DNA from: Atherix ibis | Lineage: Eukaryota; Arthropoda; Insecta; Diptera; Athericidae | Direction of reading: 5' to 3' | NCBI GenBank assembly: GCA_958298945.1 | Contig: OY282607.1 | Coordinates: forward strand, 48,461,020 to 48,525,019 | DNA length: 64,000 nt | Shown here: piece by piece, positions 45,400-55,363 of the stretch | Position numbering within the stretch: position 1 is the stretch's first letter | Layout: the number at the start of each line of letters is the position of its first letter | Translations under genes and position numbers: made by a program | Notes under the pieces: model-generated | The model's database searches: none | Told to the model about the DNA's origin: nothing | The model's input: the letters and a program-made list of their open reading frames with translations, nothing else

Positions 45400-46250
45400 T
45401 TCTTTGCTGGCAAAAAACTGATCCAAGTGATTTTTTGGACTCCTCATTTGAATTAAACGTTTTACTGTCTAAAAAATTTTGTAGAGCCTCGAACAAATGA
45501 TAATCGGAAGGTGCTAGGTCTGGAGAGTATAGTGGATATGGCAGTATATCCCATCCAAGCTCTAAAAGCTTTAACCGAGTGGTCAAACTTGTATGTGGTT
45601 TCGCATTATTCTGTTAAAACACTATACCTTTCCTATTGACCAATTCTGGCCTTTTTTCTTTAAGTGAATCATTCAGTTTGTCAAAATTGATCGTTGTGTT
45701 GCTCAGTAAAAGCTCAAAATAAACGATTCCTTTGAAATTCCACCAAACTTAAAGCATAACCTTTTGAAGTGCTTTGAGCCGGCTCATCTTTTCTACTCCA
45801 GGATCTTTTGCGCTAAACATTGTTGTAGACAACCCATTTTTCGTCCGCAGTGATAACACGCTTCAAAATTGGATCATTTTCTTGGCGTTTGAGAAACAAA
45901 TCACAAACGTCAATGCGACGCACAAATTTTTTTTCAGTAAGAAGATGAGGAATCCATATTTCGAGCTTTGAGATTAAAACTAGTCGTCTCAAATGATCAT
46001 GAATGGTCGAATTCGATAAATTTAATCTCTCAGCGATCTCACGAATTGTTATTTGCCGGTTTACATCAATTAATGCCTTTATTGTGTCTTCATCACCACA
46101 GAACGTGGTGCATCTTCGAGATCAAAATTGCCGAATCGAAATTTTGCAAACCAGTTTTGGCACTGGCGCTCACTTAACACATCTTCTCCATACACATCAG
46201 ATAATTTTTTTCTGGCTTGAACAGCATTTTTATCTTTTCTATATCAACCA
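45400..46250 (-). pseudogene. Mariner type D transposase, degenerate
   Basis: The minus-strand C-terminal frame (45586-45383) reads [20 protein letters not shown] then PDLAPSDYHLF, with the third Asp intact. Just upstream the second catalytic block reads QNNAKPHTS (Asn for Asp) after an in-frame stop. The N-terminal half is present only in pieces. Inactive. Confidence 0.85.
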
Positions 46251-46395
46251 AAAACTACTGTGCGGAATCAATCGAATTGCTATGTCAGCTGTCAAAATAC
46301 ATATGATTATACCGCTTAAGTGTGAAGTTGGTTGTGAAAAAATACAATTAAGTCCTCTGTTGGGAAACAACGAAAGTACTTTCCGGACAACCCAA

Positions 46396-46967
46396 TGATG
46401 TCGCAAAAAAAACTTTAAAATGCAGAAATCCTTCCCGTACTATCCCTAATTTTAATTTTATTAGTCAAACATGTCCAACTCTATAATTAGGCTTGCAATG
46501 AACTCTGTACTCTTTATGGGATATTCGAGTTTATCTTTGGTATTTTTTTCCTATGCACCACTATAAATAGATAATGTCTATTTAAAGTGAAGTAAATTGT
46601 ACAAGTTCAAATGAAATTCGAATAGGCCTAATTTTACCTATAATTAAGAGGATTCAAATATAGTGTCTACAAAAAAATATAACAATGCAAATATTAAAGT
46701 CATATCTTAATTAGCTACAAAAGGTCCCAGGCACGTAGGTCAGGTAATTCACTAAATATTTTGATAAGTAATCTTACCAGCTGTTCTGTCCTTTCAGTTG
46801 TGGACTTACAGTTTTTGAGCTATTTTATTACACAATTGTTTGAGCATTTGCGTAGTAAAATACCTCATAAACGGTAACCGGTTCTCTTTCCTTGAACCGG
46901 TGTTTTTCAGAAACAGTATTATCCGTATACAAGATATTTATAATTCGGCTAGAAATGTTGTCAAATA
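46396..46967. other. AT-rich spacer between mariners
   Basis: No supported feature. Confidence 0.5.
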
Positions 46968-47445
46968 CGAGGTCTGTTCAAAAAGTATCGCGAATTTTGA
47001 ATTTCCGCGGGTTACGTATATTCGATTTTCGATTTTTTGTGGCGTTATGTTGGTACTTAAGTCTCTCACTTATGCTGACAAGTTAAGCCATTTTGAATGT
47101 TCAGTTATTTTTTGACAGCTGCTTTGCTTGCACGTGTTTCGGCTCGTCTTCGATTTTTACCCATTCCAAAAAATGGATCAAAGAATCTATATCAAATTTT
47201 GTGTGAAAAACAAAATTAATTGCGCGGACGCATTCGGTGGTCAAAATGTTCTAGCAACGTTTATCGGTGGTACAAAAAAGCGCGCCAAGTTCAGTCAAAT
47301 GTGAAGGTTTTGCTTACAGTTTTCTTCGATTGCAGGGGCGAAGTGCATCATGCATTCCTGCCATAGGGTAGAACGGTCAATAAGAAATATTACCTGCAAG
47401 TTATGCGCAAGTTGCGGAAGAACAAAAATTGGCTTTTACAATGTG
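46968..47445 (+). mobile_element. Mariner type C, 5' portion with deletions
   Basis: Starts CGAGGTCTGTTCAAAAAGTA after TA (46966-46967). It carries the unrearranged 5' leader and [18 protein letters not shown] (from 47173). It jumps by deletion to a K-R-A-K-F-S-Q-x-N-V-K-V-L-L-T-V-F-F-D-C block and then to KNKNWLL-like sequence, and stops matching near 47440. No 3' end. It is the reference for what the 5' end looks like before the fold-back rearrangement. Confidence 0.87.
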
Positions 47446-47449
47446 TTTT

Positions 47450-47817
47450 AAATGGTTTTACGAGAAAAAGAATATCTTAAGATATCTAAAAATGATAAAG
47501 ATGCAGAGAAACGGTTATGCCGTGAAAAAAACCTCCTGCAAATATAAAGCTGTACTAACCAGGAAAACATAGACAATTACATATCTCTGCAAAAATACTA
47601 TTTACATGAAAATTTTAAATCATTGCCAAAAAACTTAAGTCGTTTGAATAGCAAAGCATTTAGCTCAAATGATAATATTAGCACCAAGCTTGAGGCAATT
47701 ATTTTGTTGAGTGCATATACCAAATCGTTGTTTAGGTCTGGGCGTGCAAAAGTTGGCCAAATTTCATCTATCATTGGAGGAATGTGGCGTCAGGCCTGGA
47801 AAAGGAATAACTAACAG
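47450..47817 (+). pseudogene. Unidentified coding remnant
   Basis: Two consecutive + frames look protein-like: EYLKISKNDKDAEKRLCREK (about 47470-47530), then, after a stop, KNLSRLNSKAFSSNDNISTK through SAYTKSLFRSGRAKVGQISS to 47814. No family recognised. It lies directly after a truncated mariner and before RT-like debris (about 48010-48200: a F-R-Q-G-D-A-F-S phrase, reminiscent of the G-x-R-Q-G-D-x-L-S motif of non-LTR reverse transcriptases). Confidence 0.3.
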
Positions 47818-48343
47818 GGTAGTCCTATTATGACAAGTCATGAAAAGACCTCAACAAATTTAAGTTCTTACCTATCACTTATTTGTTGTTTTCAAGATGT
47901 CGTATGATAGTCTTAAAAGATTTTATCCTTTGATACTATTAAAATCTTATTTATGCAGGGTGCCATAAAACAATGTAAAATGTGCTATGAGCAACAATGG
48001 GTAAATGTCAAATCCTTATAAAACCTACAACTTCCGTCAGGGTGATGCTTTCAGCCCTGAACACAATTCCGAAAAGCGAAGATTTTATCTCTTCCAAAAT
48101 TTTTAAAACCTTCAATATCTAATGGGATGGCACGCAATTGTAAGGAGCGACGAAAACATTATCCTCGTTGCAATCCTGATACCCATTTCAGTAACTAGTT
48201 ATATGGTAATATTGTTTGTTTACTATTGACATTGAAATCGAACTACGTATAAAGTAAGTGAATATATAATTTAAAATTATATTAAAAATTGCATAAAGTT
48301 TAATTCATAAATAATATTTTTTTATTTTTTAAACAAGGGTGTA

Positions 48344-48479
48344 ATGTTTTTAATTAAAAAACTTATTAAAGCAGTGAAAGAATACAAAGTCTTTGAAAAT
48401 TTTAAAAATAAAAATTTTAGAAGGCTGGATATTAAGTACCGTATTCAATTGAGAATCGTAGAAATGAGCGGTATGACAA
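48344..48479 (+). CDS. Candidate coding exon, unidentified
   Basis: An ATG opens a basic 45-codon frame (MFLIKKLIKAVKEYKVFENF ... LRIVEMSGMT) ending at a strong donor, ACAA|GTAAGT (48479/48480). Too short to identify; no partner exon found. Confidence 0.25.
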
Positions 48480-48481
48480 GT

Positions 48482-49215
48482 AAGTAATTTTTATGAATTT
48501 TAATATTACGGGTTTTTATTCAATAGCGTATAAAAGTTCTATTTTTGTTTTGCTTATAATAGCTTCTCGTAAATTTAAGGAAGTTCTAGTTATATGTTTA
48601 TATTTTTTATGAACACCCTTATTGTAGGGTATGAATACCTTTGCCAATAGAAAAATTTACGAGATCTTTACAAGCATATAAAGCGGAAAATGCACCTTTA
48701 CTCGGGAAGTTTGGCCGAATTTTTTAATAAACAAATGTTCTTCGACTACTTATACCTCTTAGACGAACATACTAATAAAGATAAGTCTCAATTCAACTGC
48801 AGACTATGTAACAGAGAATAACTAATTTAACTGGGCCTAAAAGCAGTATGCCTTACATTACAAAGTGTAACGATAGTTAATAGAAGTGCCAAGTTAAAGC
48901 AAAAATATCTAATACAACCTTAAAGCTAATTCACAAATGCATACTGCTCAAAGGCATCACTTACAGATATAGGCAATTTTTGGTGGTTATTTAATTTAAT
49001 TAATTTAGAATCAGAAATTAAATAAAACCATTTGCTTACCACTGTGAATTCATATATTTGCATGTAAAAGTTTCAATATCAAAACGTAAAGCCAAACTTT
49101 AACAATACTAAACTTTTCTGATTTAATTCTGAAAATGGATCAAAAAATTAAATAGGACCATTGAATGCTATTTTTATGATAAGAAATTTACTCACATCAT
49201 TATATTTCCTTAACT
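48482..49215. other. AT-rich sequence with possible BED-finger trace
   Basis: Around 48760-48840 the + strand reads KSQFNCRLCNRE and a T/G-P-K-S-S-M-P-Y-I-T-like frame-shifted tail, weakly like a BED zinc finger of hAT elements. The His pair cannot be seen, so this is only suggestive. Confidence 0.25.
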
Positions 49216-49219
49216 TTAG

Positions 49220-50260
49220 ATTTAAGCTGGGATAGTATATTTCTCTGCTAGAATCTCGCTAATAACACGTGTAATGTTTTCTTGCAAGGCTGCAAGTAAC
49301 GCTGGTTTATCGGTATAGACGAGTGACTTCACGTAGCCCCATAAAAACTAGTCTAGAGGGATCAAATCGCACGAGCTAGAAGCGGCCAACTCACCGGTCC
49401 AAAACGTAAGATAAATTGCTCACCGAACTCATCTCTCAAAATGTCCATTGTTTCACGTGCTGTGTGGCACGTAGCGCCATTTTGTTGGAACCACATGTCG
49501 ATCAGATGCAATGCTTGCATTTTGTGCAAAAAAAAGTTCGAAATCATCGAGCAATAGCGGGCGCCATTGTCGGTAACATTGCGGCCAACGTCATCTTTAA
49601 AGAAATACGAACTGATGATTCCACCGGTCCATAAACCACACCAAACAGGTCATTTTTCTGGACGCAATGGCTGTTTTTATTTTGCCTGTGATTGTTCATC
49701 AGACCAAATGCGTAAAATTTTTCTTATTCACTTACCTAACATATTCAACCAGAATAGAGCTTCGTCGCTGAACGCAATTTATTGGTACGGTTGTTCTAAG
49801 GCCTACTCACTGGAAATTTGATGCTTTAGCAGATTGTCAAGTGATTGCACAAGTTGTATTTTATACACTTTCAGACCAAGATCCTTGCGAAAATCTTCCA
49901 CATAGTAAGTAACACAATCCCAATTGCTGTGAACGGCGACAGATGGACAAATCGCGGTCTTCACTAACACTTGATGCTACTGCAGCTATATTTTCCTCTG
50001 CACTCACTCTACGCACACAGGTTGGTGGTTTAATGTCCAATAACTTAAAATTGTTGTGAAACTTTTTCATTATGACTTGAATTGCCCGCTCAGTAGATCG
50101 ATGATGACGACCATAGTAGATCGATTATAGTAGATCGATTATGGTCGAAGTGCACGCAAGACATTTTTCACACAATACGAATTTTGATAATAATATTCAG
50201 GAATTCTTAAGCGTTGTTCGGGTGTAAATATTTCTATGCTTAAATGGCAATGCTAATTGA
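49220..50260 (-). mobile_element. DD41D (rosa-like) mariner, degenerate
   Basis: Minus strand, N to C: a YGRHHRSTERAIQVIMKKF block (about 50080), LLDIKPPTC, ENIAAVASSVSEDRDLS (about 50010-49960), a RRSQQLGL helix-turn-helix piece, MWFQQNGATCHTARETMDIL (49495-49430), then CDLIPLD, F-L-W-G-Y-V-K-S-L-V-Y-T-D-K-P and a Q-E-N-I-T-R-V-I tail (to about 49225). With the catalytic positions 41 residues apart, this belongs to the DD41D lineage, to which the rosa mariners belong. The second catalytic residue is Asn here. Ends not identified. Confidence 0.8.
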
Positions 50261-50564
50261 CTTTGACACACGCCACGTGTCAAGCATGATCTGTCAAAAA
50301 TAAGAACACCCAACGATTTTTCCCCGATAATAAATATAGATTAATATTTTTATATATTCGAAAATTGTGTATTAATAGATACAATTTTTGACTACGTAAA
50401 AATATGAAATCAATAGAATCCCCATTGGAAAGTTGTCTGCTCATATTAAATGTTGCAAAATAATTTTTTAGTTTTTAATCAATTAGAAACTAAAAAAATT
50501 ATTTTAGTTTCCAATAAAAATTCGTTGGTTTTCAAATATTTCAAATAATTGTCAGCTAAACACT

Positions 50565-50636
50565 TGCCACCGGTCCGGTAGTACTGGACTACTATCCAAG
50601 GGGTTCGAATCCCATTAAGGCATGGTCCCACGATAA
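50565..50636 (+). ncRNA. tRNA-like sequence, probable SINE/tRNA relic
   Basis: GGGGTTCGAATCCC (50609-50622) is a perfect RNA polymerase III B-box/T-loop. Upstream (50570-50595) is a G-G-rich A-box-like stretch. No full cloverleaf forms: there is no partner for the TAAGGCA 3' acceptor strand and the T stem has a mismatch. It looks like a decayed tRNA or a tRNA-derived SINE head, not a working tRNA. Confidence 0.35.
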
Positions 50637-50639
50637 ATA

Positions 50640-51076
50640 CGAGGTCTGTTCAAAAAGTATTGATTTATTCATGAATATCTATTTTTCCCCTTCAATTTTG
50701 TGTTTTTTCAAAAATTATTTATTTATTCATGAATATTTATTTTTTCCCCTTCAAAGTAATCCCCACCAGATATTATACACTTGTGCCAACGTTTTTTCCA
50801 ATCCTCGAAGCACATCAAAAAATTATTTTTTGTGATCTTGTTCAGCTCCTCCTTCGATGCAGTCTTTATATCCTCAATCGTAGCGTAGCGTTGTCCTTTC
50901 ATGGGGCTCCTCAGTTTCGGGAACAAGGAAAAGTCACAGGGTGCCAGATTTGGGGAATACGGTGGCTGCGGCATTATTGGTGTGTTGTTTTTGGCCAAAA
51001 ATGGCAAAAGCCAAATTTTGTTCTTCCACAAAACCGGGCGTTTCTGGCGGATTGCTTCGCGGCACCTATTGCAGTT
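50640..51076 (-). mobile_element. Mariner type C, 3' portion with true transposase C-terminus
   Basis: Starts CGAGGTCTGTTCAAAAAGTA after TA (50638-50639). The frame (51082-50723) gives PYSPNLAPCDFSLFPKLRSP, M-K-G-Q-R-Y-A-T-I-E-D-I-K-T-A, and KRWHKCIISGGDYFEGEKIN. This is the C-terminus that copies 20218 and 31413 lack. The HHDNAPAH segment is deleted here. The terminal 110 bp contain a local tandem duplication (ATTTATTCATGAATAT at about 50662 and 50721, 57-59 bp apart). The right (5') end is truncated near 51076. Confidence 0.88.
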
Positions 51077-51124
51077 CGACACTCCTATTGCTAAGTAGGC
51101 TAGGCTCGTCAGTTTTTTTTAGAT

Positions 51125-51940
51125 TTAAGGCTGGCCTTCACCGCACACTACCAGGGCCCGATTAAGGCGTAAAATTGTACGGTCGATTAAACTTTCTTCC
51201 GACATTGATGAGCTTAGTCTATCCTTTATGAGCTTCATTTTTGAGAAAGAACGTTCTCCGCTGCAGTTTGTAGTAATAATACAAAAATAAATTCTAAAAA
51301 GAATTTCGACATTTGGAAAACGAGCTTTTACTTTTTTTTGAATTAGTAGCTTATGCATGAAAAATTCGATGCTCATTTCTTCTTCTTTTTCATGAATAAA
51401 CTCACTGCAAAATTTTTTGTAGTGCAGTAGCTCAACGCCAAGGTTTTCATCGAAATCATCTTTATATACACTACATAATGCCTTAGCACGTTGTTTTATT
51501 TCATCTGAGCTAATGTCACTCAATTCCCTCAGAAATCCAAACAAATTATGTATTTCCGAATAAGCAGAAATTCTTTTAGATACCGATGCAATAAACTGGT
51601 CAATAACTGGAAGGAAACTGTGCACTCGAAATGCGTCAGAAGGTTTTAAGTCAAGTTCTGGAGTTTTTGAACGATCTTGATCTTGTTAACGGACGTTGCA
51701 TCCGCGCTTTCTTTTATTTTGAACCATATGTTCATTATAACCACATAATTCAATTGCCTGACGCTCATACTCGGTATAAGACTCTAGTTTTAGTTCGATT
51801 AAAGTCTTCAAAGAAGAAAGCAGTGCGATCGAAGTATTCAGATCTGATTTTGGGCTTTAAATACTTTTATTGATTGTATTTACTCTTTCGAGAATTTCAT
51901 TCCAAGCAATTGCATAAATAGCAGTTTCAAGTTTATCCAT
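51125..51940 (-). pseudogene. hAT transposase C-terminal half (ZMYM1-like type)
   Basis: The minus-strand upstream part (from about 51940) reads METAIYAIAWNEILERVNTI-type sequence (actual start M-D-K-L-E-T-A-I-Y), then, after stops, SLKTLIELKLESYTEYERQA. The open frame 51625-51125 has HSFLPVIDQFIASVSKRISA, FSMFLREL-type residues (N-L-F-G-F-L-R-E-L), and CIITTNCSGERSFSKMKLIK, the hAT dimerisation block. It lacks the N-terminal finger and most of the catalytic domain. The frame runs through the left terminal repeat (L-N-R-A-L) and stops 27 bp outside it, so the original stop codon has been lost or lay in flanking DNA. Similar proteins are annotated as zinc finger MYM-type 1-like. Confidence 0.82.
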
Positions 51941-52180
51941 TTTATAATGTCATGTGACGACATGATATTATAAAATCTCGCTTTCCCCGGGGTTGTGTGG
52001 GCTTAGGCACTTGCTAGTTTGGATTTTCATTGTTTATTATAATACAAACTAAACGAATTAACTCGCATTCCCCAGGGTTGGGTGGGTTAGGTCACTTATT
52101 AGTTTTTTTTTTAATTGTCATGGTGTGGTGGAGGCCCCTAGGCTGCAGCCTACTCCGCCTATTGCCTAGATCGGGCCCTG
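51152..52180 (-). mobile_element. hAT transposon remnant with terminal inverted repeats
   Basis: Ends CAGGGCCCGATTAAGGC (51152-51168) and the inverted match GCCTAGATCGGGCCCTG (52164-52180): 17-bp ends, two or three mismatches. The 8-bp flanks (CACACTAC and CCAACGTC) do not match, so the target duplication has decayed or one end is not original. Only the 3' part of the transposase remains. A two-unit repeat lies at 51977-52102. Confidence 0.8.
51977..52102. repeat. Two diverged direct repeats in the hAT remnant
   Basis: CTCGCTTTCCCCGGGGTTGT (51977) and CTCGCATTCCCCAGGGTTGG (52062) begin ~42-bp units 85 bp apart that both end CTTRYTAGTTT. Subterminal duplications of this kind are common in hAT elements. 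Confidence 0.75.
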
Positions 52181-52379
52181 CCAACGTCAATGATTCTCTC
52201 ATAAATTTGATCTTATCTGAGAATAACATCTTATTCCAAAATGGAAAATTCGCATCATTATAAGATTTTCAATTTTTAACCACTTTCTTTGTTTGCTTCT
52301 ATGTAAGGTCGCTGTGACAGTGCCAGAGACCATTCTGTAACGCTAAATAGTATATGAGAACAGGAATGACATAATGGAC

Positions 52380-52810
52380 TATAATCCTAAAAGGACAGTC
52401 ATGGGTAAGGGCAGAAACTTAATCAGAATTCTGAGATAATTCTGAGATGTTTCCTTGTCTAGAAATATGGAATCCATGGTGAGTATACTGATTTTCAACG
52501 ATTGATCCAGTCGGTTTGTCTACGCATAGCCAAAGATATTACATTCTACACATAGTTCGTCATTAGCTGTAGAAAATTTGTTATTATAGTGAGTAATTTG
52601 ATGGAGGGCCTCCCACGCCAGTTGATCAGCTCGCTTATTGCCGAGTATACCATCATCACCTGGAACTCAACGCAGTTCAACGATCCATTCCCATGAAGAA
52701 CTACGACTGACTTCCGAAATTGCGAAACTATGCTAAAAATTGATATGGTGCGATATTTGGGCAGATCGATTGCAGTATCAATTTCCATTGGAAGAGAGAA
52801 CTTCTATTTG
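52380..52810 (-). mobile_element. Non-LTR retrotransposon RNase H scrap
   Basis: The minus strand reads V-E-L-R-W-V-P-G-D-D-G-I-L-G-N-K-R-A-D-Q-L-A-W-E (about 52680-52600, across a frame change). It is the catalytic W-V-P-G-H-x-x-I-x-G-N-E-x-A-D motif of RNase H in I/LOA/Jockey-type elements, with His replaced by Asp. The downstream tail carries T-R-K-H-L-R-I-I. Heavily mutated. Confidence 0.6.
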
Positions 52811-53675
52811 ATAAGATTCTCTTTCAATTATGGCATTTAACTATGTATGATTTTTTGGTGATATTTTCTATTAATATCGTTTATTCACTTCTTAGTTCAC
52901 ATATACATCTTACGAATATCAAATACTTTGCCATAATGGTAACATTCAATAATTTTAAATTCAAAATAATCGAAATTTCAAAAAGTTTCGTGGTAACTGT
53001 TGAAAAAATAACATAAGTACTTCCTGGTGTCGAATTTCTTCGCTACTTTTTAAATTTCTTGATGTGGTCAACATTAATTGAATTAACTTTTGTGTATTTT
53101 AATATTTTAGTATTTCATAATGCATCAATAGCATTTAATTATATCATATTTATTTTCCATTTCAGTCAAATACTTAGTGTCCCATTACTTTATTGAGTTA
53201 TTATATGAATATATAAACGTAAATTTGAAGGTCAAATTTTATTTACTCATAAATGAGTTGCTATATTTGTCGGTATTCATCTTAATTGAGTTAGATTTTG
53301 ATATATTATTCAATTAGTAATAAAAGTTTAGCCAATATTGATGTTTTTTCTTTCTTCAATTTGTTGAAGTATTTCGAGCAACATTTAAATTTCGAAGACA
53401 CATTTTTGTAAAATGAACAAAAGGTGTTTTTTTTTCAAGATACTCTTACTATAAAATTCACAATTTTCAATGGCGTATATAATTTATAATTTGAAATTGT
53501 ATGCTTAATTTTAGTTTCCTTATATAATCATAGAATACGATAGAATGATTTTAGTAAATAATAATGAAAATTATTTATTTAATTAAAAAAGAAGTAAATG
53601 AAATAAAATAAAGTTTGTACTGAACTTTAAAAATATTCCAACGAATATTTGATTATAATTTTAACTAATAATAAT
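52811..53675. other. AT-rich spacer
   Basis: No supported feature. Confidence 0.6.
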
Positions 53676-54044
53676 AGGCGAATTCAATTGGACTAATTTT
53701 GCTACAGCGCAGTACTTACCAGTAGACTCCAATAAAATGCACATATCACTGACGGCAGTAAAATACAAACTCATAATAGTAACCAACAATACTGAGTTTA
53801 TACACACATAAACAATAAAAACTGAGTTTACGCACACATAAACAATAAAAACAAAAATATGACGTTTCAACATAACCAACGAACCCGCTAAGCCATCTAT
53901 AGTTAGTTCGGAAACTACAATCCCCTTACCCTAAGGGGAGAAGTGCAACTACTGCTACAATTCTACTGTTTTGTTAGAGGTACTGTAGATGATGGCAGCT
54001 ATACAACAGTAGCAGTAGCAAAATTAGTCCAATCGAATTCGCCT
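53676..54044. mobile_element. 369-bp MITE with ~30-bp terminal inverted repeats
   Basis: The left end AGGCGAATTCAATTGGACTA... and the right end mirror it with one mismatch over about 30 bp (AGGCGAATTC[A/G]ATTGGAC...). There is no coding capacity. AAT flanks both sides (53673-53675, 54045-54047); TA duplication is possible if the end is placed one base further in. The interior has a 30-bp tandem duplication (ACTGAGTTTAYRCACACATA at about 53790 and 53820). The parent family was not recognised. Confidence 0.85.
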
Positions 54045-54351
54045 AATGATACGTATTTAAGAGAAAATAAAGAAAAATTTATTAATTTTGAAAATTAAAT
54101 CATATGAAAATTTCACACAAGCGATTAATTTTGACAATTAAATCATGTACAAGCGATAATTTCACACAGCCTCTTAACTAGTAATTAATAAAAAAATAAA
54201 CTTGTGGTCTGAAAAAGGAAACTTCTAAAAATATACCCATTTTTATTTAAATTGTTATTCCCGGTAAAAATACCTTTCAGGTTGCTATAAAAAATTATTC
54301 TACTAATGCAGTTTGTTAATAATATACATAATTGTGTAATTGTAAAAATAT

Positions 54352-55361
54352 ATATAAGCTTAAATTCGCTGTTTTTTAATAAAAAAAAATATTTTTCTTA
54401 TAGAAAGCAAAAACAAATTTATTCAAAGTACTTGCCCTCGCTAGCTTCACATTTTTCCCATCTCTCGGGCAATTTGTGGATAGCACGCCAAAAAAATTCT
54501 TTCTCTTTCGAGGCAAACCACTTATCAAGGCATTTTCGGATGTCTTCGTAAGAATCGAAGTGCTGCTCAGCGAGCGCGTGGCCCATCGACGAAAACAGGT
54601 GGTAGTCGGAAGGGGCCAGGTCTGTTGACTAAGCGGGGTGGGGTAGCACATCCCAGTTGAGTGTCGCCATGTAGTTTCGGACCATTTTTGACGTGTGCGA
54701 TGGTGCGCTGTCGTGTTAGTGATAGCGGTTGGCATTGACAGTTTCACCAGGTTTCAATATCTCTGGCAAGCAACAATTCGTATGTGTTTTGGCGTCGTTC
54801 CATCTGCCTGTCGTTCAATTCATGCGACACCCATTTACCGATCTTTTCAATTTTCCCCACGGTACGCAGACGCGTGGAAATGGCTGGGTGAGTAACACCC
54901 AATTGCTCCGCGAACATTTTTTGCCATTGGGTATCGTCTTCGTCCAAAAGAGCCTGCAAGTGAAGGTCCTCAACCTTGCTAGGCCGATTTTCACGCTTAT
55001 TGTCCCACAAGTCAAAATTGCCGTCTTTGAACCGACGAAACCAATCTCGGCATGTTGTTTCCGATAAAGCACTGTCACTATAGGCCTCCATAAGCATTCA
55101 ATGCGATTTGGCAGCCAATTTCTTCAAATTGAAGCAGAAAAGCAGAACTTTCCGCATATGGTATGATCTTTTTCTGGCACAAAACTAGATATGATTACCA
55201 AAGGAAAAATGTATGTTGTTGTACGAAATTGCTAACAATGTGCAATGATTAATATTGACAGATGTCAAAATCATAAAAAAAGTATGGCGTGCCCATGGTA
55301 GCTTAATACGCTCACTCACGCCATCTATGACCAAACAGCGGATTTAAGATTATACCCCTGG
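54352..55361 (-). mobile_element. Mariner type E (Mos1-like), second copy
   Basis: The left end is worn: only TATAAGCTTAAAT remains recognisable. The right end closes CCCCTGG before GTA (55361). About 180 bp shorter than the 16907 copy because of an internal deletion near 54715-54770. Confidence 0.88.
54421..55190 (-). pseudogene. Mos1-like transposase with large central deletion
   Basis: The N-terminal frame (55097-54744) reads [60 protein letters not shown] and [20 protein letters not shown]. It then skips the first-Asp region and joins G-E-T-V-N-A-N, after which a C-terminal frame ends GKYFE. It retains the D-G-N-F-D-L-W segment that the 16907 copy has lost, so the two copies decayed independently. 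Confidence 0.9.
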
Positions 55362-55363
55362 TA

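Larger units (their letters stand above)
45314..46395 (-). mobile_element. Mariner type D, third copy, with inserted palindrome
   Basis: Left end TTGTGTTGTCCGGGAAGTAA after TA (45312-45313). The right end closes CGGACAACCCAA at 46395; the right TA has become TG. 1082 bp. It carries the perfect palindrome at 45348-45399, which replaces part of the 3' end. Confidence 0.9.
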
